DNA of 59,483 nt from Neisseria mucosa (lineage in GTDB: Bacteria; Pseudomonadota; Gammaproteobacteria; Burkholderiales; Neisseriaceae): assembly GCF_003044445.1 (NCBI RefSeq), contig NZ_POWX01000016.1, positions 1 to 59,483 of the forward strand, given 5' to 3'. Position 1 is the first letter of the stretch, and each line of letters opens with the position of its first letter. Under the pieces are notes generated by a model that ran no database searches, was not told where the DNA came from, and saw nothing but the letters and a program-made list of their open reading frames with translations. The position numbers and the translations under genes are program-made. Of this stretch, positions 7,823 to 16,633 are shown in pieces.

Positions 7823-9109
7823 TTACTCGATAAGCAGGACAACTGCTTTTTCGGTTTCTTCATTCGGCATCAGGCGTACGGCTGTGCCGGTTTTTCCTTT
7901 GAGGCGCACGAGGAAGCCTCCGGGTTTGCGTTCCAAAACCTCAAGCTTTGCATCACCTCGCGGGCGGAATGTGATTTTTTCGCATTCGCGAAGACACCAG
8001 TGGTTTTTCCAATGAATGAAATAAATGTTATCCGGTTTGACGGCAAGCGTTTCTCCGCCATTAACGACAAAATAAGGATAATCGGGCTTTTTGGTTTTGA
8101 ATGTCCATTCTGCTTTCTGTTTCTTACCGTTTTGACTGTATTCGAATACGGCGCGGTAGGCAGTGTCGTATTCGAGCGGCGATAGCGGGAAAAGCGCGAA
8201 TTGTTTGTCGGTCAACTGTCCGTTTGGATCTGTGTATTTATCCAAAATTTTGGTTTTGTCGATTTCGTTTTTGCCTTGATAAAGTTTGAACGACAGCATC
8301 TTGACTTCACCCCCATCGTCTGAAAATGCAATGCTGACGGGATTTCCGGTAAATTCATAACCGGGCATGGGATCGGGATGTTCTCCGTAAAAATCCGGCG
8401 CGGCAAAATTTCCTTTCGGATAAGCGATATACGCTAATTTTGTTTGATTTTTAATTTCGTCGGCGTAAACGATAGAGCCATTGAAACAAGAATTTTTATA
8501 GAAACGGCGGCCTGCTTCCGGATAGGATCGCCCTAACGAACACCAATGATTGAATTCCCGGTTGCCCTGATTGAAGACGACTGCGGTTTTTCCGTTGCCA
8601 TGCTCAACAGCTACGCCCGCTTCATCAATATTTTGACCAAGCAAAGAAAAACGGTGGTAAATGGCTGTCATCAGGGCATCGGTTTGCTCGTGCAGGACAA
8701 GCGTGTTTTTAAATCCATCCTGATGACGGTACTCGCCCGTGCTGATGTTTTCATGAACCCCATCGAAATAATAGCCGGCCTTGCGGGCGCGGTCGGAGGG
8801 CTTGTATCCCGTGTAAAATTGATTATTCCGATGTTTTTCGTCATGGCCGTCTTCAGGATTGATCAGCAGATATTTGGCGTGCCTGCGGGCTGAGCGTTCC
8901 AATACCGGGGAATTCGACAGAGAATTCAAACCGGCAGCGGCACGCAAAAAATTAAGGTAACCCAAACCGCTTAAAGATTCTACGGACGAACGGTCTTGAC
9001 CGGCTTGCGGATGGATAAGGTCGTCTGAAAAGAAATAGCGATTTTGCTGGTAATAAAACAGACCAAGCGCGCCTGCTAATATTACCAGCCAGATGGAGAT
9101 GGATTTCAT
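7823..9109 (-). CDS. Membrane-anchored CAP (SCP/PR-1) domain protein
   Basis: 428 residues. An N-terminal hydrophobic segment (about 4-20) is probably a signal anchor. The CAP-like domain spans about 45-230: 'YLNFLRAAAGLNSL...LERSARRHAKYLLINPEDGHDE', then 'YYFDGVHENISTGEY' with the conserved HEN tract, 'LMTAIYHRFSLL' and 'EAGVAVEHG'. The C-terminal half (about 235-428) is beta-rich and unassigned. CAP domain proteins are extracytoplasmic; activity is not known. The N-terminal 'FFSDDLIHP' is encoded by a DUS (about 9018-9030). Confidence 0.85.
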   Translation of the reverse strand: MKSISIWLVILAGALGLFYYQQNRYFFSDDLIHPQAGQDRSSVESLSGLGYLNFLRAAAGLNSLSNSPVLERSARRHAKYLLINPEDGHDEKHRNNQFYTGYKPSDRARKAGYYFDGVHENISTGEYRHQDGFKNTLVLHEQTDALMTAIYHRFSLLGQNIDEAGVAVEHGNGKTAVVFNQGNREFNHWCSLGRSYPEAGRRFYKNSCFNGSIVYADEIKNQTKLAYIAYPKGNFAAPDFYGEHPDPMPGYEFTGNPVSIAFSDDGGEVKMLSFKLYQGKNEIDKTKILDKYTDPNGQLTDKQFALFPLSPLEYDTAYRAVFEYSQNGKKQKAEWTFKTKKPDYPYFVVNGGETLAVKPDNIYFIHWKNHWCLRECEKITFRPRGDAKLEVLERKPGGFLVRLKGKTGTAVRLMPNEETEKAVVLLIE

Positions 9110-9245
9110 ATTGTCATTTTATAGAGTGAAGTGAGTTTAACGTAATGATGAAAGAACTTGGCGAATCATACAGCATAATATCCGTAAACGTCGTCTGAAA
9201 AGTGCCGGCCAAGTGAAATAAATGTATTTTTATTACAGTAAAATA

Positions 9246-9274
9246 TTGTTAAGCGAATCTGCCTGATTTATAAT
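9246..9274 (+). promoter_or_regulatory. Sigma70-type promoter before dcu leader
   Basis: TTGTTA (9246-9251), 17-bp spacer, TATAAT (9269-9274). Predicted start about 9281, immediately before the hairpin at 9291. An imperfect inverted sequence TGTATTTTTATTACA lies just upstream (about 9223-9237). Confidence 0.7.
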
Positions 9275-9280
9275 TCCTGC

Positions 9281-9337
9281 CATATTGAAAGATGAAGTTT
9301 TTGCATTTTATGGGCAAATGACTTCATCCTCTTTTTT
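9281..9337 (+). ncRNA. Candidate short RNA or attenuator with intrinsic terminator
   Basis: From the predicted start, about 57 nt lead to a hairpin: GATGAAGT (9291-9298) pairs with ACTTCATC (9321-9328), with inner TTTGC/GCAAA pairing, then CTC and six T (9332-9337). The terminator sits between a strong promoter and the transporter gene, about 95 bp before its ATG. It is either the end of a very short RNA or an attenuator in the transporter mRNA. No riboswitch class recognised. Confidence 0.5.
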
Positions 9338-9431
9338 GTCTGTTGAAAATATTGAATATTTGCTCCATCGGTATTGGTTTGGCCAGCCCGAATCTGATAT
9401 TTGCTTTATATCCTCGAATTAGGAAGTGTTC

Positions 9432-10769
9432 ATGTCCACAATGTTTTTTATCCAGTTCGCCATCGTACTGGTGTGTATCTTAATCGGCGCGCAGGTCAGC
9501 GGTATCGGCTTGGGCGTACTCGGCGGTATCGGGCTGGCGGTTTTGGCCTTTGGTTTCCATCTCGAGCCGACCAGTCCGCCGATTGACGTGATGCTGATGA
9601 TTATGGCGGTTGTTTCCGCCGCCGCATCGATGCAGGCAAGCGGCGGTTTGGACTACATGATTAAAATCGCCACCCGCGTTTTACACCGCAATCCGAAATA
9701 CATCACCTTCATCGCGCCTGCGGTCACTTACCTGTTTACCGTATTGGCAGGCACGGGACACGTTGCCTATTCTGTGTTGCCCGTTATTGCCGAAGTCAGC
9801 CGCCGCAACGGCATCCGCCCGTCGCGTCCGTTGACGATGGCGGTTATCGCGTCGCAATTTGCCATCGTTGCCAGCCCGATTGCGGCCGCGGTCGTTGCCT
9901 GCGTTACCTACCTTGAGCCGCAACACATCACCATGGCTGATGTGCTGAAAGTGACTGTTCCTTCAACCATTCTCGGTATCGGTCTCGCCTGCATATTCGT
10001 CAACAAACTTGGCAAAGAGTTGAAAGATGACCCGCATTATCAGGCGTTGCTGAAAGACCCGGAATATGTAAAAGCCAACGAAAAAGATTCGGCTGAAGTA
10101 TCCAATGCGCCCGTCAGCAAAGAGGCGAAACTCTCGGTCGGGATTTTCCTCGCCGCTGCATTGCTGGTGGTCGTGATGGGTGCCGTCCCCGAGTTGCGCC
10201 CGACTTTCCAAACGGAAGAAGGACCGAAACTGATGGGTATGGCGCACGCCATCGAAATCGTCATGCTTTCTGCCGCCGCGCTGATTATCCTGCTGTGTAA
10301 ACCGGATGGTAACGCGATTACCAAAGGCTCGGTGTTCCACGCGGGGATGCGCGCCGTTATCGCCGTATTCGGCGTGGCATGGCTGGGTGACACGTTGATG
10401 CACGGTCATCTGGCAGAAGTCAAAGAAACCGTATCGCATTTGGTCGAAACCGCGCCGTGGACTTTTGCGTTTGCCCTGTTTGTTTTGTCCGTCTTGGTTA
10501 ACAGCCAAGGGGCGACCGTCGCAACGCTGTTCCCCATCGGTATTTCGCTGGGCATTCCCGCTCCGATTATCATCGGCACGTTTGTCGCGGTGAACGGCTA
10601 TTTCTTCATTCCAAACTACGGTCCAATTATCGCAGCGATTGATTTTGACAGCACGGGTTCGACCAAAATCGGCAAATTTATTTTCAACCACAGCTTCATG
10701 ATCCCCGGCCTCTTGAGCATGGCATTCAGCTTGGCATTCGGTTTGCTGCTGGCGAATTACTTCTTTTAA
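9432..10769 (+). CDS. dcuA: Anaerobic C4-dicarboxylate transporter, DcuA/DcuB family
   Basis: 445 residues from the ATG at 9432; AGGA lies 7 bp before it, while an in-frame GTG at 9426 is too close to that ribosome site. About ten to twelve hydrophobic segments, with a hydrophilic central loop (about 190-230). 'ASGGLDYMIKIATRVL', 'LAGTGHVAYSVLPVIAE', 'ASPIAAAVV' and 'PNYGPIIAAIDFD' are characteristic of Dcu carriers that exchange succinate with fumarate, malate or aspartate across the inner membrane. dcuA versus dcuB is not decided by the sequence alone. Preceded by a leader with promoter and terminator. Confidence 0.9.
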   Translation: MSTMFFIQFAIVLVCILIGAQVSGIGLGVLGGIGLAVLAFGFHLEPTSPPIDVMLMIMAVVSAAASMQASGGLDYMIKIATRVLHRNPKYITFIAPAVTYLFTVLAGTGHVAYSVLPVIAEVSRRNGIRPSRPLTMAVIASQFAIVASPIAAAVVACVTYLEPQHITMADVLKVTVPSTILGIGLACIFVNKLGKELKDDPHYQALLKDPEYVKANEKDSAEVSNAPVSKEAKLSVGIFLAAALLVVVMGAVPELRPTFQTEEGPKLMGMAHAIEIVMLSAAALIILLCKPDGNAITKGSVFHAGMRAVIAVFGVAWLGDTLMHGHLAEVKETVSHLVETAPWTFAFALFVLSVLVNSQGATVATLFPIGISLGIPAPIIIGTFVAVNGYFFIPNYGPIIAAIDFDSTGSTKIGKFIFNHSFMIPGLLSMAFSLAFGLLLANYFF

Positions 10770-10781
10770 GGTCGTCTGAAA

Positions 10782-10824
10782 AAAGGTCGTCTGAAAACGC
10801 AAAATGTGTTTTCAGACGACCTTT
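10782..10824 (+). terminator. Inverted DUS terminator after dcuA
   Basis: AAAGGTCGTCTGAAAAC pairs with GTTTTCAGACGACCTTT. A further direct DUS copy (10768-10780) overlaps the dcuA stop codon. Confidence 0.85.
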
Positions 10825-10903
10825 GCATTAGGATTATCCGCTATAATATCACCGCATAACAAAACCCGTCTTTTACGACCCTATCCCCACGGAGCGTACA
10901 AAA

Positions 10904-11089
10904 ATGTACCACTACAAATCCGAAGCCACCCAGTTTCTCGACAAACTTATCGAAGACAATCCGCAACTGGAAACGCAACGCCTAGAAAACCGCCACCTGC
11001 TTTGGGATGTCGAATTAAATCCGCAAGAGCAGGCAGAGTTTGAGGCTGCCAAAGTCGCCAAAAAACCCTACACATACTATCAAGACTGA
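10904..11089 (+). CDS. DUF3460 family small protein
   Basis: 61 residues, 'MYHYKSEATQFLDKLIEDNPQLETQRLENRHLLWD...'. Short acidic helical proteins beginning MYxYxSEATxFL with a central LLWD are the DUF3460 family, found in betaproteobacteria. No membrane segment. The following methyltransferase starts 10 bp after its stop, so they form an operon. Function unknown. Confidence 0.85.
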   Translation: MYHYKSEATQFLDKLIEDNPQLETQRLENRHLLWDVELNPQEQAEFEAAKVAKKPYTYYQD

Positions 11090-11099
11090 TCGTGCCGAA

Positions 11100-11768
11100 A
11101 TGACCGTCCGCACATCCAACACACCTGCCGGAATACAGGACTACCTCAATACCATCGGACAAGCGGAGCATCCCGTCCTTGCCGCATTGCGCGAGCGCAC
11201 GCTTTCACACCGATTAGGCAATATGGCCATCGCCCGCGAACAAGCCGCCCTGCTTTCTTGGTTGGCGCAGCTTATCCATGTCGAAAAATATTTGGAAATC
11301 GGCGTGTTTACAGGATACAGCAGCACCGCCGTCGCGCTTGCATTGCCGGAGCATGGCAAAGTTACCGCCTGCGACATCAACGTAACATTTACCGACATAG
11401 CGCGCGAAACTTGGCGAGCGGCAGGGGTGGAACACAAAATTTCGCTGTACCTGCAACCCGCCCTTTTGACTTTGGACGACCTGATAGCGCAAGGCGAAGC
11501 GGAAAGTTACGACCTGGCCCTGATAGATGCAGACAAGCCCCCTACCCCGCAATATTTCGAACGTTGCCTGAAGCTTGTGCGTAAGGGCGGCATTATCGCC
11601 ATCGACAATGTTTTGCTGAACGGCAGGGTCTTGCATGAGGGCGACGAACACTCCCCGCCCAGCTTGAAAATACTGCAAACATTCAACCGCAGCCTGCCCG
11701 ACGATGAACGTATCGTTCCCATTACCCTACCTGTCGGCGACGGATTGACCCTTCTATTGAAAAAATAA
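11100..11768 (+). CDS. SAM-dependent O-methyltransferase (family 3)
   Basis: 222 residues from MTVRTSNTPAG at 11100; an in-frame extension into the preceding gene is rejected. The catechol/caffeoyl-CoA O-methyltransferase type pattern is clear: 'KYLEIGVFTGYSSTAVALAL' (SAM motif I, about 68-87), 'KVTACDIN', 'YDLALIDADKPPTPQYFERCLKLVRKGGIIAIDNVLLNGRV' (metal-binding D/D/N segment) and 'IVPITLPVGDGLTLLLKK'. Substrate unknown. The ribosome site is weak, consistent with coupling to the DUF3460 gene; the lipoprotein gene follows after 4 bp. Confidence 0.9.
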   Translation: MTVRTSNTPAGIQDYLNTIGQAEHPVLAALRERTLSHRLGNMAIAREQAALLSWLAQLIHVEKYLEIGVFTGYSSTAVALALPEHGKVTACDINVTFTDIARETWRAAGVEHKISLYLQPALLTLDDLIAQGEAESYDLALIDADKPPTPQYFERCLKLVRKGGIIAIDNVLLNGRVLHEGDEHSPPSLKILQTFNRSLPDDERIVPITLPVGDGLTLLLKK

Positions 11769-11772
11769 ACCG

Positions 11773-12507
11773 ATGAAAACAAACCTGCTTATCCGACTGC
11801 TTCCCATTGCCTTTACCGCCGCCTGTACTTCCGTTTCATCCCCGTCTTCAGACGACATTTTTTCGCTGCCGGATATTCCCGATAGCCCGCAGAAAGTATC
11901 CATCCCCTATCCCAAGCTTGACGAACAGACACAAATCGACCATTTGGGCGTACAGGTTGCACGCATTGAGCGGGAAATGGAGGCGGTAAACCTTCGTTTG
12001 CAGCAAATCGAGCAGCAAAACAAAATCCACTCCCGTCCTGCTAAGAAAACCGTGTCCCAACGCTTGGACGACCAGAAGCTCAAAAAACATTATCTGGAGA
12101 ACGGCGGTACCGCGCCGACCGAAACAGATTCGCTTACCCTAAACGAAACCCGTCTTTACGAGCGTGCATCCAAATACTACCGCAGCGGGAATTATCGGGC
12201 GGCGGCAGCCATTCTGAAGGAAGCCGACGGCGGTAACGGCAGCGATATTGCGCGCCGCAATATGTATTTGTTGCTGCAAAGCCAGCAGCGCATGGGCCAC
12301 TGCGAATCCGTCATCGAAATCGGCGGCCGCTACGCCAACCGCTTCCGCAGCAGCCCGCAAGCCCCCGACGCACTCTTCAGCATCGGACAATGCCAATACC
12401 AACTGCAACAGAAAGACATCGCCCGCAACACATGGCGCAAGCTGATACAGAGCTATCCCGGTAGCGAAGCCGCCAAACGCGCCGCTATCAGTATCAAGCA
12501 ACGATAA
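11773..12507 (+). CDS. Lipoprotein with coiled coil and TPR-like C-terminus
   Basis: 244 residues. N-terminal signal with lipobox-like TAAC (Cys18), so probably lipidated. A predicted coiled coil at about 55-85 ('VARIEREMEAVNLRLQQIEQQNK') is followed by a charged linker and a C-terminal TPR-like region (about 125-244): 'LYERASKYYRSGNYRAAAAILKEA', 'PDALFSIGQCQYQLQQKDIARNTWRKLIQSYPGSEAAKRA'. The order coiled coil plus TPR resembles CpoB/YbgF periplasmic proteins, though no Tol-Pal genes are adjacent. Starts 4 bp after the methyltransferase stop. Confidence 0.8.
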   Translation: MKTNLLIRLLPIAFTAACTSVSSPSSDDIFSLPDIPDSPQKVSIPYPKLDEQTQIDHLGVQVARIEREMEAVNLRLQQIEQQNKIHSRPAKKTVSQRLDDQKLKKHYLENGGTAPTETDSLTLNETRLYERASKYYRSGNYRAAAAILKEADGGNGSDIARRNMYLLLQSQQRMGHCESVIEIGGRYANRFRSSPQAPDALFSIGQCQYQLQQKDIARNTWRKLIQSYPGSEAAKRAAISIKQR

Positions 12508-12585
12508 CTTTTCTGACGACCTCCCCCTATTCGAAGGTTGTCTGAAATCATTCATTGAATAACGTTTTATACACTAGGAGCAAAT

Positions 12586-13071
12586 ATGGCCAAAATCGGC
12601 ATCATCATGGGCAGCAACAGCGACTGGCCCGTCATGCAGCAGGCAGCGCAGTTTCTCAAAGAGTTTGGCGTTGAATACGAAGCCCGCGTCGTGTCCGCAC
12701 ACCGCACCCCCGATTTAATGTTTGAATACGCCGAAACCGCCCGCGAGCGTGGCATCAAAGCCATCATCGCCGGCGCAGGCGGCGCGGCACACCTGCCCGG
12801 TATGGTTGCCGCCAAAACCACCGTCCCCGTATTGGGCGTTCCCGTACCTAGCAAATACCTGCGCGGCGAAGACTCCCTACTCTCCATCGTGCAAATGCCC
12901 AAAGGCGTTCCCGTTGCCACTTTTGCCATCGGCGAAGCAGGAGCCGCCAACGCCGCCCTGTTCGCCATCTCGCTGCTTGCCAACGAAGACCCCGAACTGG
13001 CGCAAAAACTTGCCGATTTCCGCGCCAAGCAGGAGCAAACCGTTTTAGACATGGAATTACCCGAAGCCTGA
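12586..13071 (+). CDS. purE: N5-carboxyaminoimidazole ribonucleotide mutase PurE
   Basis: 161 residues, typical class I PurE length. Converts N5-CAIR to CAIR in purine synthesis in the cytoplasm. Signature 'GIIMGSNSDWPVM' (about 5-17), 'VVSAHRTPDLMFEYA' (about 40-54, catalytic His) and 'AGGAAHLPGMVAAKTTVPVLGVPV' are present. TAGGAGC ribosome site 6 bp before the ATG. purK is not in the window. Confidence 0.97.
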   Translation: MAKIGIIMGSNSDWPVMQQAAQFLKEFGVEYEARVVSAHRTPDLMFEYAETARERGIKAIIAGAGGAAHLPGMVAAKTTVPVLGVPVPSKYLRGEDSLLSIVQMPKGVPVATFAIGEAGAANAALFAISLLANEDPELAQKLADFRAKQEQTVLDMELPEA

Positions 13072-13077
13072 TATAAG

Positions 13078-13122
13078 AAAGGTCGTCTGAAAACGGATTT
13101 TCGTCTTTCAGACGACCTTTTT
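13078..13122 (+). terminator. Inverted DUS terminator after purE
   Basis: AAAGGTCGTCTGAAA pairs with TTTCAGACGACCTTT, followed by further T. Confidence 0.88.
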
Positions 13123-13190
13123 GCCTGATTTCAAAGAAACCTTCAAAATCGTTTAAAATCCATACCCTTTCATCTTTCTCAATCTGCCTT

Positions 13191-15098
13191 ATGAACATCT
13201 TATCCGTAGAAAACGCTTCCTTTGCCGTCGGTCATGTCGCCTTGCTCGACAAAACTTCCTTTCAACTCGACAGCGGCGAAAAAATCGGTTTAATCGGCCG
13301 CAACGGCGCGGGTAAGTCTTCGTTTCTGAAAATCCTCGCCGGCGTGCAAAAGCTCGACGACGGGCAGATTATCGTTCAAAACAACCTCAAAATCGTTTAT
13401 GTGCCGCAGGAGTCGTTTTTTGACAAGGAAGCCACCGTATTCGACACTGTCGCCGAAGGCTTGGGCGAAATCCGCGACCTGCTGCGCCGTTACCACCGCG
13501 TCAGCCATGATTTGGAACACAATTCAGACGACGTTTTATTGAAAGAACTCAACGAATTACAGCTTGAAATCGAAGCGAAGGACGGCTGGAAGCTGGATGC
13601 GGCGGTGAAGCAGACTTTGGGCGAACTCGGTTTGCCGGAAAACGAAAAAATCGGCAACCTCTCCGGCGGGCAGAAAAAGCGCGTCGCCTTGGCGCAGGCT
13701 TGGGTGCAGAAGCCCGACGTATTGCTGCTGGACGAGCCGACCAACCATTTGGACATCGACGCGATTATCTGGCTGGAAAACCTGCTCAAAGCGTTTGAAG
13801 GGAGCTTGGTCGTAATTACCCACGATCGTCGTTTTCTGGACAACATCGCCACGCGTATTGTCGAACTCGACCGCGGCATTCTGCGTTCCTATCCCGGCTC
13901 GTTCTCCAAATACAGCGAGAAAAAAGCACAAGAGTTGGCAGTCGAGGCGGAACACAACCGCCTGTTTGATAAATTCCACGCGCAGGAAGAAGCGTGGATA
14001 CGCAAAGGCATCGAAGCGCGCCGTACCCGCAACGAAGGCCGCGTGCGCCGTTTGGAAGAACTGCGCCGCCAGCGTGCCGAACGCCGCAATGTACAAGGGC
14101 AGGTCAACTTCAAGCTCGACAGCGGCGAGAAAAGCGGCAAAATCATCGCCGAGCTGGAACACGCCTCGTTTGCCTACGGCGACAAAGTCATCATGGACAA
14201 ATTCTCCGCCATCTTGCAACGCGGCGACAAAATCGGCTTAATCGGCCCAAACGGTATCGGCAAAACTACTTTCCTCAAGCTAATTCTAGGTGAATTGCAG
14301 CCGACCTACGGCAGAATCCGTATCGGCAGTAAGCAGGAAGTTGCCTATTTCGATCAGTTTCGCAGCGCACTGAACGAAAACGACACCGTGTTTTACACGC
14401 TCGGCCAAGGTAATGATTACGTCGAAATCGGCGGCAAGAAAAAACACGTCATGAGCTATCTGGAAGATTTCCTGTTCCACTCTGCCCGCGCGCAAAGCCC
14501 CGTCTCATCGCTCTCCGGCGGCGAACGCAACCGCCTCCTGCTGGCAAAACTCTTTACCCGCCCCGCCAATATCCTAGTTTTGGACGAACCGACCAACGAC
14601 TTGGACATCGACACCCAAGAGCTGCTCGAAGACCTGCTGCGCGATTACCAGGGCACGGTATTCCTCGTCTCACACGACCGTATGTTCCTTGATAACGTAA
14701 TTACCCAAAGCATTGTTTTCGAAGGACAAGGACGTCTGAAAGAATACATCGGCGGCTATCAGGACTACATCGACGCAAAATCACGCGAAGAGAAAATTCA
14801 GACGACCTCCGCACCAAAAATAACCGCAGAACCGGAAAAAGCCAAACCCAAAGCCAACCGCACGGTCAAACTTTCCTACAAAGAACAACGCGAACTCGAC
14901 GCCCTGCCCGACAAAATCGCCGCCTTGGAAACCGAACAAGCGGAAATCAATGCGCAACTTTCCGATCCTGAAATTTTCAAAGATTACGAAAAAGCCGGCG
15001 CATTGCAAAACCGTGCCGAAGAAATCGAAACACTGCTCTTGGAAAAATTGGAACGCTGGGAGCTTCTGGAGGCTAAGCAGAACGGTGAAGCAATCTGA
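13191..15098 (+). CDS. uup: ABC-F ATPase Uup
   Basis: 635 residues with two ABC cassettes. Cassette 1: Walker A 'GRNGAGKSS' (about 37-45), signature 'LSGGQKKR', Walker B 'VLLLDEPTNHLD'. Cassette 2: Walker A 'GPNGIGKTT', signature 'LSGGERNR', 'ILVLDEPTNDLD'. A C-terminal coiled-coil domain (about 560-630, 'LSYKEQRELDALPDKIAALETEQAEI') is the Uup hallmark, used for DNA binding and linked to transposon excision and ribosome function in E. coli. Several short peptides (NSDDV, IQTTS, QGRLK) are encoded by DUS or near-DUS sequence. Confidence 0.95.
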   Translation: MNILSVENASFAVGHVALLDKTSFQLDSGEKIGLIGRNGAGKSSFLKILAGVQKLDDGQIIVQNNLKIVYVPQESFFDKEATVFDTVAEGLGEIRDLLRRYHRVSHDLEHNSDDVLLKELNELQLEIEAKDGWKLDAAVKQTLGELGLPENEKIGNLSGGQKKRVALAQAWVQKPDVLLLDEPTNHLDIDAIIWLENLLKAFEGSLVVITHDRRFLDNIATRIVELDRGILRSYPGSFSKYSEKKAQELAVEAEHNRLFDKFHAQEEAWIRKGIEARRTRNEGRVRRLEELRRQRAERRNVQGQVNFKLDSGEKSGKIIAELEHASFAYGDKVIMDKFSAILQRGDKIGLIGPNGIGKTTFLKLILGELQPTYGRIRIGSKQEVAYFDQFRSALNENDTVFYTLGQGNDYVEIGGKKKHVMSYLEDFLFHSARAQSPVSSLSGGERNRLLLAKLFTRPANILVLDEPTNDLDIDTQELLEDLLRDYQGTVFLVSHDRMFLDNVITQSIVFEGQGRLKEYIGGYQDYIDAKSREEKIQTTSAPKITAEPEKAKPKANRTVKLSYKEQRELDALPDKIAALETEQAEINAQLSDPEIFKDYEKAGALQNRAEEIETLLLEKLERWELLEAKQNGEAI

Positions 15099-15124
15099 TT
15101 TTTAGGGCATTATTCAAACAATAG

Positions 15125-15160
15125 AAAAAGGTCGTCTGAAACTTTCAGACGACCTTTTTT
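15125..15160. terminator. Bidirectional DUS terminator between uup and guaB
   Basis: AAAAAGGTCGTCTGAAA-2 nt-TTTCAGACGACCTTTTT; serves convergent uup and guaB. Confidence 0.9.
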
Positions 15161-15169
15161 CATTTTACC

Positions 15170-16633
15170 TTAGCGGTGATAGTTCGGCGCTTCTTTGGTA
15201 ATTTGAACATCGTGAACGTGGGATTCGCTCATACCGGCGGAGGTAATTTCTACAAATTCCGCTTTTTCGTGCATTTCTGCGATATTGGCGCAGCCCAAAT
15301 AGCCCATGCTGGAACGCAGACCACCGGTCAGTTGGTGAATAATGTTCACAATCGGACCTTTGTAGGGAACGCGGCCTTCGATGCCTTCGGGGACGTATTT
15401 ATCGGTGCTGTCGGTTTTGTCTTGGAAGTAGCGGTCGGCGGAGCCTTGGCTCATTGCACCCAGAGAACCCATGCCGCGGTAGGATTTGTACGAGCGGCCT
15501 TGGTAGAGTTCGATTTCGCCCGGTGCTTCTTCCGTACCGGCAAACATACCGCCGAGCATGACGCTGTATGCGCCCGCTGCCAAGGCTTTGGCGATATCAC
15601 CTGAGAAGCGGATGCCGCCGTCGGCAATCAGCGGAACGCCTGTATCTTTGAGGGCTTCGGCAACGTTGTGAATGGCGGTTAGTTGTGGCACGCCTACACC
15701 TGCAACGATACGGGTTGTGCAAATCGAACCCGGACCGATACCGACTTTGACGGCGTCTGCACCTGCTGCGACCAAATCCAAAGCGGCTTTGGCGGTTGCG
15801 ATATTGCCGCCGATGACTTGGATGTGCGGATAGGTTTCTTTCACCCATTTCACGCGTTCGATAACGCCTTGGCTATGGCCGTGTGCAGTATCGACGACAA
15901 TGACATCGACTCCAGCTCCGACCAATGCTTTTACGCGCTCTTCAGTGTCGCCGCCAGTGCCTACAGCCGCGCCTACACGCAAACGGCCTTCGGAGTCTTT
16001 GTTGGCATTTGGAAACTCGGTGGTTTTCAAAATATCTTTTACGGTAATCAAGCCTTTCAGCTCGTCTTTTTCGTTCAAGACCAAAACGCGCTCGACTTTG
16101 TGTTCGTGCATCAGTTCGCGCGCTTCGTCGATACTTGTACCTTCGGGGACGGTAACCAAGCGTTCGCGCGGGGTCATGATGGCGGAAACGGGCAGGTCGA
16201 GGCGGTTTTCAAAACGCAGGTCGCGGTTGGTAACAATGCCGACTACTTTGCCGTTTTCAACGACGGGCAGACCGGACATTTTGCGTTTGCGTTGCGCGCG
16301 CATTTCCAATACTTCGCGGATAAGCGTCGTCGGCGCAACCGTAATAGGGTCTTTCACTACGCCGCTCTCATGGCGTTTCACTTTGGAAACGGCACGCGCC
16401 TGCATTTCGGGCGTCATGTTTTTATGGATAATGCCGATACCGCCTTCTTGCGCCATGGAAATGGCGAGGCGTGCTTCGGTAACGGTGTCCATCGCGGCGG
16501 AAAGTAAGGGAAGGTTGAGCGTGATTTCTCGGGTGAGCTTGGTTTGAAGTTTAACGTCTCGTGGCAGCACGGTTGAATGTGCAGGAACCAACAAAACATC
16601 GTCGAAAGTATAGGCTTTTTCTACGATACGCAT
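15170..16633 (-). CDS. guaB: IMP dehydrogenase GuaB
   Basis: 487 residues from MRIVEKAYTFDDVLLVPAHSTV; 22 upstream in-frame codons are not part of the family. Oxidises IMP to XMP with NAD, committing to guanine nucleotides. Two CBS domains (about 95-205), the catalytic loop 'GPGSICTTRIVAGVGVPQ' (about 298-315) with active Cys, the flap 'YRGMGSLGAMSQGS' and C-terminal 'ESHVHDVQITKEAPNY' are all present. Monocistronic, convergent with uup. Confidence 0.97.
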   Translation of the reverse strand: MRIVEKAYTFDDVLLVPAHSTVLPRDVKLQTKLTREITLNLPLLSAAMDTVTEARLAISMAQEGGIGIIHKNMTPEMQARAVSKVKRHESGVVKDPITVAPTTLIREVLEMRAQRKRKMSGLPVVENGKVVGIVTNRDLRFENRLDLPVSAIMTPRERLVTVPEGTSIDEARELMHEHKVERVLVLNEKDELKGLITVKDILKTTEFPNANKDSEGRLRVGAAVGTGGDTEERVKALVGAGVDVIVVDTAHGHSQGVIERVKWVKETYPHIQVIGGNIATAKAALDLVAAGADAVKVGIGPGSICTTRIVAGVGVPQLTAIHNVAEALKDTGVPLIADGGIRFSGDIAKALAAGAYSVMLGGMFAGTEEAPGEIELYQGRSYKSYRGMGSLGAMSQGSADRYFQDKTDSTDKYVPEGIEGRVPYKGPIVNIIHQLTGGLRSSMGYLGCANIAEMHEKAEFVEITSAGMSESHVHDVQITKEAPNYHR

